A stretch of DNA of 64,000 nt from Flabesymbios commensalis (taxonomy: Eukaryota > Annelida > Polychaeta > Terebellida > Flabelligeridae): contig OZ024902.1 in the NCBI GenBank assembly GCA_964017125.1, positions 52,524,309 to 52,588,308 of the forward strand, read 5' to 3'. Below are positions 1 through 11,149 of this stretch, in pieces. Numbering within the stretch: position 1 is the stretch's first letter; every line of letters starts with the position of its first letter. The translations under genes were made by a program, and so were the position numbers. The notes below the pieces were generated by a model, which made no database searches, was not told the origin of the DNA, and worked only from the letters and a program-made list of their open reading frames with translations.

Positions 1-53
1 ATATGGCTTTCCGTTGCGATTGTCGTGTGGCGGTGTTCGATTGCTTTTTTTAA

Positions 54-291
54 CCCTTTAACCGCCAAATTAATCAATCTGAATTTTCACCCACTTGAAG
101 TTGTGTCTCGCTGACGCGATCCACAGCTTCAAGTGAGTGAAAATTATTCAGATTTGACAAAATGGAGGTTAACTGTTTTTAAATCTTGCTGATTGATGTC
201 ACATTTTATCTTTAAAATGTTTAAAAAATGGTACTTATTGTGGTAATAAAAAATAAAAACCCGACTATATGCGACACCGGCGGTTAAAGGG
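54..291. mobile_element. Hairpin MITE, TTAA-flanked, copy 1
   Basis: A 238-bp non-coding element with terminal inverted repeats CCCTTTAACCGCC / GGCGGTTAAAGGG, flanked on both sides by TTAA. Its left half contains a second, internal hairpin: TTTTCACCCACTTGAAG pairs with CTTCAAGTGAGTGAAAA around a short CG-bearing loop. TTAA target sites and CCC ends fit a piggyBac-type (or Kolobok) non-autonomous element; that class call is inference. Four further full copies lie at 14406, 33409, 37082 and 57463, and a fragment at about 60378. Confidence 0.85.
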
Positions 292-654
292 TTAATTTAT
301 TTCAGGTTACAGCTACAATGTACACTTATTTGCATATAAACATATGTTGACTTAAACCAGTTGAACTATGCCATAGATGTGTATAGATTCCATCAAAAAC
401 AAAAAATCGACTTCAAGAAATAATAAATCAGTGATTTGTTTCAAAATTTAGCCATAAATTGATAAGCGTATCAGATGGCGTCTACACTTTTAAATTAAGC
501 CTGTTTCGCATTTCCTTTTTTTGATGAACGAGGTTAGAAGTGTTATACACATACTCACCAGGTGTCCCTAATATTCGTAAATAATTGTTCCCTGCTGCCT
601 GAATTGGACGTTGTTAAGCACAAGGGAACCAACCCTTTTGATACTATGTCCTAG

Positions 655-785
655 ACAAAATCGCACCATGGTAAAACATGGTCACCATGGTCTTTCAATG
701 CTGACCATGGTGGGAATTAAAGAACATTGCGATTTTTTGCGGACCATGGTGAAAGAAAATGGTGGTTTGAAGATCATGGTCTTAG
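655..785. repeat. CCATGG-rich cluster
   Basis: The palindromic word ACCATGGT or close variants recur five or more times within 130 bases. A similar but unaligned cluster occurs in the 5' part of the LINE-like region at 33830-33990 (and its tandem copy at 37503-37663). No convincing reading frame or gene was seen. The remaining bases of 296-1340 show nothing I can assign. Confidence 0.5.
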
Positions 786-1350
786 CCCAGTAAAATTAGA
801 GTTTGAGGTCAAAAAAATTGCAACATAATTTATTTTACTTTGGTGGTCTTCTACAAACTCATCTTCATCACATAAAAAAAGTATAGAGTTTTCGGGGCTC
901 AGGAGTTTTCTCCGCAAGCGAGTTATGGCGGCCATTACATAAAATCCTATTTTTGCTCATAATATATATTTCAGTAAATATTACAGAAAAAAAGTTTAAA
1001 TTGGTGTCTATCCCTAGGTTTTCATAGTCAACGAGCATAATAAAACTAAATTCGGATGCATTTCTTCATTAGAAACACATATATATGCGACATAGCAGTG
1101 TTATAGGTGCATTGTATATACATAACTATGTTATAAATGGTCAAGGCGAGGAGCGTAACAAAAATCAGATTTGCAGCGTTCAAAACTATCTTGTGAATGA
1201 TATATTTTCTGTTTATCACTTCACGTGCCTGTCCTGAACTTAGAATAAACCTGTAAACAAATGCTAAGCTTGAGCTGTGTTCTGATATGAAGCTATTCAC
1301 TTGATCTTTTACGGCCTTAACGGCTTGAATCATTTCTCAGTGTTGCACAC

Positions 1351-4300
1351 TGCTTTGAAAACAATGACGACGAACAAACCACTGTGATTTATCTAGTGGA
1401 GCTAATGCGAGAACATTTAACTTCAATTGATTCCAAAGAAAAAAACATATGGCGTACAGTATATGAAACAAATACTGCAAGATCACTTCAAAGATAAAAT
1501 AATATTCACAGATATAGCAGGAATGAAGAATGTTATAACATTCAGAACTACAGCATCATCAATATTACATGATTACTATATCCATGACAAAGATGCCTGT
1601 GAGGACACAGAAGCTGTGAATTTGATTGAAGCTGCTGCTAAGCTGATAAAGCAATTGAAGAAGGCGAAGACTATCCGAATCTGCAACAGTACAGAAACCG
1701 CAACATCTTTCCTACGTGAGAGCTTAAAATCATTTACCAAAATTTTAATTGTGGGTACAAATAAAAAGAGCAACGAGAAAAAGCAGGCATCACTTGGCCA
1801 GGCTTTAGTCCAAGCAACCAGACTCACTTCAGATTGGATTAGCCATACAAATGCATCACCATTTTAGCTCAAGGTTCCTCTTGGATTCACTTCACCAACA
1901 CGGCTTAAAAGCTCATACACTGAGTTCCAGACAAAAAGTGCTGCAATTGTGACAGACCCCACTACATCAGTTACTGGCCTCAGATCTGTACAATACATAG
2001 CAGATAATGTAGATCACAATGTTCAGACATGATGGACATGGTACAGTTCATGGCATGGGCATGGTTGCAACAATTGCTCAGTCAACACCTATCGTAGTTC
2101 CATGAAAAAACGTCGCAACCAAATATATCTTAGAGAATGGCCACATTGCTATTCATCAATATAACTATCCAAGGAATACATTACCAACAACTTTCAATCT
2201 TGTGGAGCTTCGGTCTAAAATAAAAGTTCTCACTTACCACTGACCAGTACTTTATGGACGTTTTTGCCGTTCTTGAAGTGGCCTAGAGCGGGTTGGTCAG
2301 GCTTCATGCAGATGCAAAAGGGCGTCCATCCAGGAAAAGCGTCAGTAGTGTTTTTGCCAATTCTAAATCTTGATCCCACAGATATGTCCTGCGTTTATTC
2401 TACTTTAATATTCTTGGCAGATCAAGCTAAAACAAATTCAACAACTCCAGTGATCACGTTTGACCAACCATTATGGTGGAAATCACAGATCATCGTGATG
2501 AACAAAGAAAACGAAAGTCATCTCAAGTCAATTGTAATGATATTATGGGGCCTTCATACAGAGATGAGTTACCTTGGCACCATAGGTCACCAAATGCAAA
2601 ATAATGATCTCAATGAAGCCCACCGGGAATGTTATGTTGGAAACAGAGACAGATGTGACACAAGAAGAACACTCTGATAGTACTTCAACATTAAACTCTG
2701 ACAGTGAAATTATAACAAACGCCAAACAATCAGTAGACAAGTTGTTCTCAGACAATGAGGTGGATACAGATTTAGAAGCTGCCATAATGCATGTTAATGC
2801 TAAATTGATCGAACTAAAAAATGAAAAACAATGTAGCAGGACGAGTAGTTTATGGTTCCAGTACATGAGAATGGTGAGCATCCTAAAACTGTTCATTCAG
2901 GCTGAAAGAACTGGAGATTGGGACCTCTATCTTGTCGCACTACATGAAATGTTGCCATACTTTGCTGCAGCTGGCCATAATCTTTATACAAAATCAATTT
3001 ACCTCTAAATCCAGCAAATGTTATCCCTACCAGTTAATCACTCTAACGTTTATTCTATTTTTGTTGAAAGGTGTCATGTTATATGCAGAAGTGACAGATA
3101 CTGAGCAGGTCTGTCAACAGATATCATAATTGAGCAAATGTTGATGCGCAGCATAAAATCAACGGGAGGTCTCAAACGAGGACGGGGTATGATAGAAGTT
3201 CAGAGATCTGTCTGGATTAAATCGTTACCTGCATGCTCTCAAAACAACCAGTCAATGCAAGATTTCACTGGCACAGCGTACCACACAAGTGAACAACAAG
3301 TAGAAGCATTTCATACCAGGGTGACAAGAGACAGAGAAGACACATTTTTTTACAACAAGAATCCCCTTTGCTGTCTGACAAATATATCCTCAGATTCTCT
3401 TTCAAAGACTTATGTTGATCGCAGCCAATGACTTATGAGCTTTGTCTGTATCCAACAGCACTATTCGACAGCCCAGGTGTTCCCAGATTAGCGAACAAGG
3501 CTGCGTTGGCAGACTCTTTGTGGAATCATATTCAAATCTCAGCACAATGATCAATATCAAATTCACTATACGTACTCGATGGTGGAGTCCTATTACATCC
3601 CATACCACGGTCCCGAGATGTATCTTTTCAAAAGTTATGTGATGACTACAAGCGCTACGTGTGCAGCAAGTATGGAAAATGTATTGGCTATTTGATGGCT
3701 ACACCGATGGCCCGACTGTGAAGGACATGACTCACCAGATAAGAAGGCAAACTAATTATGTTAATGTTCACTGTGAAAGAAGCACAAAACGTACAGTAAA
3801 GAAGGACACATTTCTTTCAAACAAGAAAAACAAACAGCGCTTCATTTACATGGTAAGTGAAATCTTAAAAGCCATAGGATGCCAAGTTATATATGCAACT
3901 GGTGATGCTGATCTTCTGATTAGTAAAGCGGTTGTTGACAGTTGTTGCTTACGACACTGATGTACTGATTTTGCTATGTTATCACTGTAGAGATGAATGG
4001 CATACACTTTATTTCAAGCTCTATAGCGAGAAAAAAGGTGACAAGCTAGATTAATTACGTTATGAAAAGTTTTGTGAGAAAGTTTTAAAACCATGTTGTT
4101 TATGTTGAAGCAAAAATACTACCACCTACATCAAGTGCAGCGAAGTTTCACTCTTATCGTGTTTATTATCAAGTGCAAACGTGGTTAGGGAATGTGACGC
4201 TAAATCATTTAGATGATGTTATGTACCCACGTATGACTGATATGGTCCCAGCACCAGACAAACTTCTCAAAATGGTAAAATGTAACTGCAAAACTGACTG

Positions 4301-4390
4301 TAGAACAGCAAGGTGCAGCTGCTAGAAAATGGACTGGATTGCTCATAATTATGCTTGTGGCGAGTGTCACGGATCAGCGTGCTTATGAAC
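1351..4390 (+). pseudogene. Decayed Academ-like DNA transposon coding region
   Basis: Protein fragments in the plus direction fall in the order expected of a large transposon protein common in marine invertebrates. First come CFENNDDEQTT and a block with DIAGMKNVITFRTTAS (1351-1867). Next is QYIADNVDHN at about 1995, then TFDQPLWWKSQII and HTEMSYLGTIGHQM (2455-2600), then LPYFAAAGHNLYTKS (about 2955). A block with STGGLKRGRGM and TGTAYHTSEQQ follows (3138-3310). After it comes an XPG/FEN-like nuclease segment with LFDGYTDGPTVKD, KNKQRFIYMVSE and ATGDADLLISK (3685-3930). Last is a cysteine-rich finger CNCKTDC..RCSC..ACGECHGSAC (4280-4385). The nuclease plus eight-cysteine finger matches what is described for Academ transposons; the family name is inference from memory. 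Many stops and frame changes separate the blocks, so it is dead. I could not find its terminal inverted repeats. Confidence 0.7.
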
Positions 4391-5185
4391 TCGCGCGTAA
4401 CACAGGAAAACGGCTCCAAGGAAGAGCTGTAGTGTATGATATATGATTGTTTATTTAGTTTAAATATTGTAAATGCTTAAAGCTGCATAACTGTTTTGTT
4501 TATTTAATTCACACGATTAATCCATGGAGAATGGTATTTTATTTTTTTATTTTACTGCTCCGGTTACTGAGTTATTAAGGATTTAACTTTGTTGTTTTTC
4601 AATATTGTTGCCCCACCAAAACGAACCTGCTCACAGCGGAGTAAGACATACTGTCTATATAATCAGGATTTTAAAAGTACCAAGTGGCAGATAACGGTCA
4701 TCATAGGCTGTAAATTCAGTGGAAAGTCACACTGAAACCATGAGCCATTTACTTTTCCATTGACAATTTTTATGAACTTGAATAAAAAAGCACAGTAAAT
4801 TCAATCCCAACTCTCTTATTTATATTTTTTACCAAGATTATCGTGAGCCCTTTCAGGGTTAAAGGGTAAAATGTGAAAAGTCTTGCACTTCATCCTAGAT
4901 GAAAACATGAATTAACGAAGAAACAGTTTAAAATCAACAGCTAGGTAGGAAATTTTCAGTATTTATTAAGTTCATACATTTATTTATTTGTATTCAGTAC
5001 TACACTATGTTCAGAATATGGTCAGTTTAGCAAAAAAATGCAAGTTTGAAAAAAAGGTCAATTTGACGTAAATTATGAAAATTCAATCGATCGTCAAATG
5101 AAAACTCTTAAGTTAATACATAACATCTAATAATTTTATTTATTCATATGGCCCCTTTCAGAATTCCAGTTTTTCTAGGACCTGT
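4391..5185. other. Unassigned AT-rich stretch
   Basis: No coding region, RNA gene or clear repeat boundary seen. It may contain the 3' end of the preceding transposon and intron sequence of the minus-strand PWWP gene, whose exon 3 must lie below 5497 and which I could not identify. Confidence 0.4.
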
Positions 5186-5189
5186 ATAA

Positions 5190-5420
5190 TGCATAAAACA
5201 TGAAGAAAAATAGCAAACTGGTCACTGGAAGACTGCCATAGAAAACCAAATTTCATGGACCAAAGGAATCCCAGGACTTTCCCAGGACATTTTAATCAGA
5301 ATTCCACTGTTCCAGGACAATCTGAAAAATTGCGTTTTTCCAAGACTTTCCCATGAGAGCCATAATTTTCCAGATTTTCAAGGTTTTTCGGGACGTGTGG
5401 GAGCCCTGAGCACTCCATGA
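5190..5420. repeat. Dispersed repeat rich in CCAGGACTTTCC words
   Basis: The words CCAGGACTTTCC, CCAGGACA and variants recur through about 200 bases (for example at 5270-5345), ending near CGGGACGTGTGGGAGCCCTG. This looks like a dispersed non-coding repeat lying in the intron of the PWWP gene. No ends or target duplication were found. Confidence 0.45.
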
Positions 5421-5496
5421 TGTACAAGATTTCAAGGGATGCTTTTTAAAACGCAATATACTTATAAGTGCATTGATCAGGTTGATGTAAACTCAC

Positions 5497-6061
5497 ACTG
5501 TGTTTTCCTCAAAGAAAGCGACAGTCACCATCTTATTATCCTTGCCAACCACCTTACACGGCCACCATATGTTCCTTTCAATCTTTGCCATTACAATATC
5601 TCCATCTGAAAAAAATACAATAAGCATATGTGAATATTATAACAGCTTATTTTCAGAAATGCCCTTTTCTGTCAATAACCTTCACTCATAGTATCGAGCA
5701 CTGAACATTTAAATGCATACTAATTAGATAGAAAACAAACACATTGCTCATAAATTATGCAAGATATTTTTTCAATATTTTTTTGCAGTTAAAATGTTCA
5801 GGAATATGCGTCTAGAGTAATATGCTCCCGTCGTAATAAAAGCATTAAGATGATCAAATGTAGGCTACAGGCAGACAGCTTGGAACAATACTGTTGCTTG
5901 TTATACAGTCGAAATGGTGACTTGCTACAGAAGGGCTCCAAATGTAGAGGGATAATCATAACCGGGCTGTGGAAGTTGTACTTGCCTTTAATAAGTATTT
6001 CCGGTCCTGGCTGTGTTTTCTTAGCAGCCGACACGGCCCGTTTTTTTTTCTTATTCGGCAT
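5497..6061 (-). CDS. PWWP-domain protein, first two coding exons
   Basis: Minus-strand host gene, partial. Exon 1 (6061-5986, 76 nt) starts at the first ATG and encodes a lysine-rich basic tail, MPNKKKKRAVSAAKKTQPGP and onward, 25 residues plus one base. The donor reads AAAG/GCAAGT, a consensus GC-type donor. After a 380-bp intron the acceptor TTTTTTTCAG precedes exon 2 (5605-5497, 109 nt), which ends at GT/GTGAGT. The splice keeps frame and gives GDIVMAKIERNIWWPCKVVG followed by a short loop and VTVAFFEENTV. This is the first half of a PWWP domain: a five-strand barrel with its aromatic WWP motif (residues 39-41 here), which in known proteins reads methylated histone lysines on chromatin in the nucleus. 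The basic N-terminus suits nuclear or DNA binding. Later exons lie toward lower coordinates and were not found; the decayed transposon at 1.3-4.4 kb may sit in a downstream intron. I cannot name the orthologue. Confidence 0.75.
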
Positions 6062-6295
6062 AATCCACTAGCTAAAATAAAATAAAAACAGTTGTATTAA
6101 GTTCTGCCCACTCTAATCGTTAGAAGTTATTTGTAAAATATATGAATTATGCCTGCTGTGCAGTCACTTTTGAATTGATCAGACTGGATGTATAGAAAAA
6201 TAAGTGCACAATTGGAAGAAGAGGAGTCTAGGCTTAGACACAATGGGATTATGTTAAATGGTGTGAATTTGGCACAATGATCTTATGTGTATATA

Positions 6296-7570
6296 TAAAA
6301 TAGAACAAGCCCCTCCCCCCCCCATCATGGACAAGTAAACCCATCTCCCCCCCCCCCCCAGGTATTGGACAATGCTAGCCCCTGAAACACGGATGTCCAG
6401 TAATACAAACAACAGAACAAGCTCCCTCCATCATGGACAAAGAAAGCACCCCAGTTATTGGACAATGCTATCCCCTGAAGCACGGACAGTGATACCAGAA
6501 ATAGAGCAAGCCCCCTCCATCATGGATGAAGTAAGCACCCCAGTTATTGGACAATGCTATCCCCTGAAAAACGGACAGTGATACCAGAAATATAACAAGC
6601 CCCCTCCATTTAGGACGAAGTAAGCCCCCCAGTTATTGAATAATGCTAGCCCCTGAAACACGGAGAGTGATACCAGAAATAGAACAAGCCCCCCATCATG
6701 AACGAAGTAAGCCCCTCAGTTATTGAATAATGCTAGCCCCTGAAACACGGACGGTGATACCAGAAATAGAACAAGCCCCCCATCATGGAAGAAGTAAGCC
6801 CCCCAGTTATTGCACAATCAATGATAGCCCCTGAAACATGGACAGTAATACAAACAACAGAACTACATCACATGTGGCCTACATGTCAGCACCCCTGTAA
6901 CCTGTTATTGAATAATGCTAGCCCCTGAAACACAGACAGTGATACCAGAAATAGAACAAGCCCCCCCCCCCCCATCATGGACGATGTAATTCCCCCAGTG
7001 ATTGGGCAATGCTAGCTCTGAATCACAGACAGCAATACCCTTGTTATAAAAATACAATAACAAATTTAAATAAAATCACAAACCTCCATCTATGGACCCA
7101 GTAACTTGTAAGCATCCCAATAATAGTCCATGCCAGAGTCTGAATCATAGACAGTAATATGGGTGGAATAGGAAAACCCCAGTCATGGACAAGGTTAAAG
7201 CCCCTCAGTAATGGACAATGCCATACCATGAATCACAAGACATTAATTTCTGGTTACAGAATAGGATGCAATCAAAAATCTAAAAAGAGAAGAAACCCCT
7301 AGTCATGGACAAAGTCAGCCCCTCAGTTATTGGACAATGACATCCCCTGAATCAGGGACAGTAAGTGACCTTATTATAGAATATAATCAAACATCTAAAA
7401 ACAGAACAAGCCCCCCATCATGGACAGAAGCAAGCCCTTGGTAATGGACAATGCCAACCCTCACAGAATGGCATACAATCAAGAATCTAAAAACAGAATA
7501 ACCCCCAGTCATGGACAAAGTAAGCCCTTCAGTAATGGACAATGTTAGTCCCAGAATGTCCAATACATAA
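6296..7570. repeat. Minisatellite, about 90-bp unit, about 14 degenerate copies
   Basis: A diverged tandem array. Each unit carries GCTAGCCCCTGAAACACGGA, a block with AGTGATACCAGAAATAGAAC, then AAGCCCCCCATCATGGAC and AGTTATTGAATAATGC. Unit starts near 6377, 6470, 6558, 6649 and 6731 give a period of 84-93 bases. Poly-C tracts (6305-6325, 6345-6360, 6960-6973) occur within units. Later units are increasingly degraded. Open frames seen across it are by-products of the repeat. Confidence 0.8.
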
Positions 7571-7604
7571 TAGCAGAGGGTTTTTCGCACTTGCTTGAGC
7601 TAGG

Positions 7605-7690
7605 CCGATACCCCGCAAACACGAGACGTTCAACCTTGAAAGTAGTTCCGAAGATGGGCCAGCATCGTGGAACGACATTTGCTGGGTATA
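7605..7690. repeat. Dispersed palindromic repeat (CCAGCAAACAC class)
   Basis: Begins CCCCGCAAACACGAGACGTT and ends CATTTGCTGGG, so the ends are inverted copies. The same family appears at 9780, 30070, 30230-30470, 46025 and 46460. It is non-coding and fold-back in character. No gene is seen in the following 7700-8230. Confidence 0.6.
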
Positions 7691-8239
7691 TGCCTATATC
7701 AGCTCCCAAATGTATAGATCAGAGATGCCAGTGGGTCATGGGAAAAAATCCGCATTAACATTTTAGGTCTAAAAAAGCCATTTTCAGGTCATACAGTATC
7801 ATTAAAAATCTGAAAAAATCCGGAGATCCGGGAATTTCAGGAAAACTGGCATAATAACACAATATTGATTTATATCAACACACATATTACCAGATTACCA
7901 CTTATTGAAAATATAAACGTGTTTAATTGTTAAACTTTTAGGCAATAGAAGTTGTCAAATATATGTATCAGCAATGCTCTACCTTAAAATGCATGAAAAT
8001 ATTAACTTAGGCTAAGGCCACAATAACAAGACTACATAAGTTTTGGAGCTCCCGCTCCGAATTAGAATTTGATTTAAGCAATTTTGTGTAGGGTTAATAA
8101 TGTAGTCCTAGGCTAGGTCAAAAATCAAGACGCAAGACAACAAGGTCTGAGAGGCTCAGTCTAAGAGTAAGATAAGAACTAGACAGTCTGTCAGAGATTG
8201 CAAACCTCCATTGAAATTAATGATCCTTATCAGTATCCC

Positions 8240-8945
8240 AGTAATGGTCTACCTATCAGGCACGGTTTATCCGATATCAGGCCAATCAAGGTAAATGATG
8301 GCTGATTTACTGTCATTTTGAATTCGATATAGACTAGTTGAAAAATTTGAGGTTGCATCCTCCCCCGAATCCTCACATATTGTTTTATACTAATTATTTG
8401 TTTTATAGTAATGGTCTAGCTATCTAGCACAGTTTACCTGATATCAGGCCTATCGAGGTAAATAATGCCGATTGTTAGCCATTTTGAATTCGATAAGAGT
8501 TGAAAATTTCCAGGGTGCATCTTCCCCCGAAAAATCACATTTCATTCTATAGTAATGGACTAGCCATCTAGCACGGTTTACCAAATATCGGCCATGTGAA
8601 AGTGCATAATAGCCGATAGGCGGCCATTTTGAATTTGATCGAGTCTAAATATTTCAAGATGCATCCTCTCCTGAAATCTCACATTTTGTTTTATAGTAAT
8701 GGTCTAGCCATCTAGCAAGGTTTACCAAATAACGCCCATGTGAAAGTGAATAATGGCCTGAAGGTGGCCATTTTGAATTTGATCAAGTCGAAATTTTTCC
8801 AGATGCACCCTCTCCTGAAATCTCACATTTTGTTAAATAGTAATGGTCTAGCGGTTTATCAAATATAAACGGCCATGCGAAAGTGAATAATGGCCGATAG
8901 GCGGCCATTTTGAATTTGATTAAGTCGAAATCTGACTATAGTCTA
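8240..8945. repeat. Tandem repeat, about 147-bp unit, five copies
   Basis: Units start at the word TAATGGTCTAGCCATCTAGC or variants, near 8248, 8410, 8550, 8698 and 8843. Each continues with CGGTTTACCAAATATC, a GGCGGCCATTTTGAATTTGA block and CATCCTCTCCTGAAATCTCA. Copies diverge by roughly 10-20 percent by eye. No coding content. Confidence 0.75.
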
Positions 8946-9779
8946 TAGTCAGATTCACATTAAATTCATCATTTCGCGGATTTCTCAGTCAATTCTCATG
9001 AAATTTTACACACTATTTTCCATTTATGTCGTGACTAGACCACCCTGAAACATTTCGCAAAATTTTGTTAAGTATGTGTCAAATGGTCTAACTTCTTAAA
9101 TAGGGGCCTACTTATCAAAACTTATGAACATTGGTTGTGAAATGACAGAGAAATTAGCGAAAATCAACCGCTGGAGTTTATCATTTTTAATGACAATAAT
9201 GTGAATCCATTATATTGTCTTTAGTTAGGCGACAAATTAGGCCTATAAACAACAGCAGATGATTTTGTTGCAAAATTCGTAAGTGACTATCAAAGTGAGC
9301 AATAATTCAATCAATCATTTTGACGAAACCAACGGATTCGAAAAATGAGGATCAGATCGTCGTAGGCCTAGCCCAGGCCTAGGCTAGGGCTAGGCCTAAC
9401 GTTAGGGCTAGGCTAGACCTATAAAAAGTAGGCTATAATTATAAAGCAAGTTACTATTATTCATAATACGATCAGATTGTACAATTAATCTTTTAACTCG
9501 TTAAAGTTTTGTCAATAAAACTGCGTATTCATCCGTAGGCCTATATTTCACTATCGCGGCGCTGTAAAGTTTTAACGTTAGAAATTAGCCTTCACCAGTT
9601 GCACAGACTTCAGCAACACACGTGTGGAGTTGCACCCGGAACCTATCATTACGTGATGTCCGGCACATGAACCAATAGAAATAGAGTATTTCATGCCGGA
9701 ATCAAGCAAAATTAACATGCCTGGGAACAAGGTAAATCAGTTTGATGAGGTCATGGAGGTTGACACAGTCTCACAGATC
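8946..9779. other. Unassigned, with AGGCCTA-word cluster
   Basis: No gene seen. At 9361-9425 the words TAGGCCTA, GGCTAGGGCTAGG and AACGTTAGGGCTAGG form a low-complexity run of overlapping near-palindromes. Single AGGCCTA words are scattered across the whole window, which is typical of several marine invertebrate genomes. Confidence 0.4.
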
Positions 9780-9905
9780 CCCAGCAAACACCTGACGACA
9801 GTGACGTTGAACCAATGCGATGGATATTAATTTAATGTTGGCCCATCGTCTCCGACTCTGGCCAAAATTAAATCAACATTGGTTCAACGTCTCATGTTCG
9901 CTGGG
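9780..9905. repeat. Dispersed palindromic repeat (CCAGCAAACAC class)
   Basis: Starts CCCAGCAAACACCTGACG and ends ACGTCTCATGTTCGCTGGGG. GACGTTGAACCAATG near the left pairs with CATTGGTTCAACGTC on the right, with GGCCCATCGTCTCCGACTCTGGCC in the centre. It is a complete fold-back copy of about 125 bases lying just outside the left edge of segmental duplication A. Confidence 0.65.
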
Positions 9906-9952
9906 GAAGTAGAAGGTTTAGCCTTAGGCCGCCCTATAGTACTAGTAGTCTA

Positions 9953-11149
9953 GCGGCATTACCTTCTTCTGCCCGGAAAGTTGAACCTGCCTGCACGGTA
10001 ATGGAGAGTCTCTTGTCATCAACCAGGGGGAATCAGGAGATTCTGTGGTGACTTCGGGTTCGAGTCCAGAGTCGGAGCTAGCTTCAGCTTCCGTTGTCTG
10101 TCTCTGTGAGATGGAGACGTCGTCTGTCTGATGGTGTTATTTAAAATTCAAGAGTGTAAGCTCTTTACTTTCTGAGATAGAGAGTATCAAGGCGCCGTAG
10201 TGTTAACCCTACGGACGCTAGGAACTGGGCTAGGATTAGCTCATAATGGATTATCGTACGAGACAAGCCGAGGAGGAGTCGCCAGCTGACCCACGCAAAT
10301 AAAGGTATAGTGTACCCCCAGATCCATCCGAATTAATCCCTGTGATGATATTGTGCCCGCATATGCGGAAGTAAGTGCACAACAGCCTAACTTTGCTTAA
10401 CATTTAATGATTGACTTTAATTTCGCGCAGTAGGTGTTCCGGCAATTACATTTAAATTTTCTAAATGTACGTGGGTGTGCCTCGGTGATCCCGTCTGGGT
10501 TACCGTGGACTTTAATTTGATAGAGTCACAACCCTCCTAAGACCCCACTGACAGATTACCACCCTGTACCATCCTGTGGGATTTATCACTGTATTCTATG
10601 TTTTGACATTAAATATGTAGGCCTATGTCGATTTATTCTCTGGGGTTTACTTGTTTATTTTGCGTGCTCTTGCTATATTATTTGAACGATACACGGACAG
10701 CTTGGTTTCTTGACAGAATTTGGTAGTTTGTTAATTAATAACTTCTTTTGAGATCAGTTCGAGGTGAGTGGTGTTCAACCGATATTTCACTATTGTGACG
10801 TCGTGCCTCGTGCCACCTTCAATGCTGGTGCTGTCAGAGTCCAGGTGAGTTTATTTGAATTTTGACGGGATTGTGTTGAAGGGCCACGGGACCACAACAC
10901 TCGCTTAACTGGTAAATGCGCAACACAAAAAATAAAAAAAACTTACGCAATTCTAGTCTATGGACATGTTTACATCATATGGCCATATTAAAAAGCGAAA
11001 ATAATGATACTGATGTTTGCTGATTTCTGCTTGATTGTGTCGCTTTAATCAGATACTATGTGAAAATAGCATTAAACTTCAGTTTTCGACAGAGACTCTA
11101 GCTGAGTGATATTGCAATGCATTGAAATCAGTTCAATATGTAAACAAAT
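9953..11149. other. Conserved non-coding block at left of duplication A
   Basis: No gene assigned. The block includes GGTTCGAGTCC (about 10067), which resembles a tRNA B box but has no partner A box, and a short frame beginning MDYRTRQAEEESPADPRK at 10246. A consensus splice donor, GTCCAG/GTGAGT, lies at about 10844 and could end a non-coding first exon of the transporter, but nothing proves this. The same block is at 48310-49480 in copy B. Confidence 0.35.

Noticed and set aside
1046-1333. 95-residue minus-strand frame with a hydrophobic segment
   Set aside because: It overlaps the upstream border of the transposon relic on the opposite strand and has no family features.
6372-7590. Several 60-70 residue frames in the 90-bp minisatellite
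   Set aside because: Their length follows the repeat period, and they drift in frame between units.
10040-10080. tRNA-like B box GGTTCGAGTCC in the left part of the duplication
   Set aside because: A matching A box and acceptor stem could not be found at the right distance, so no tRNA or SINE is called.
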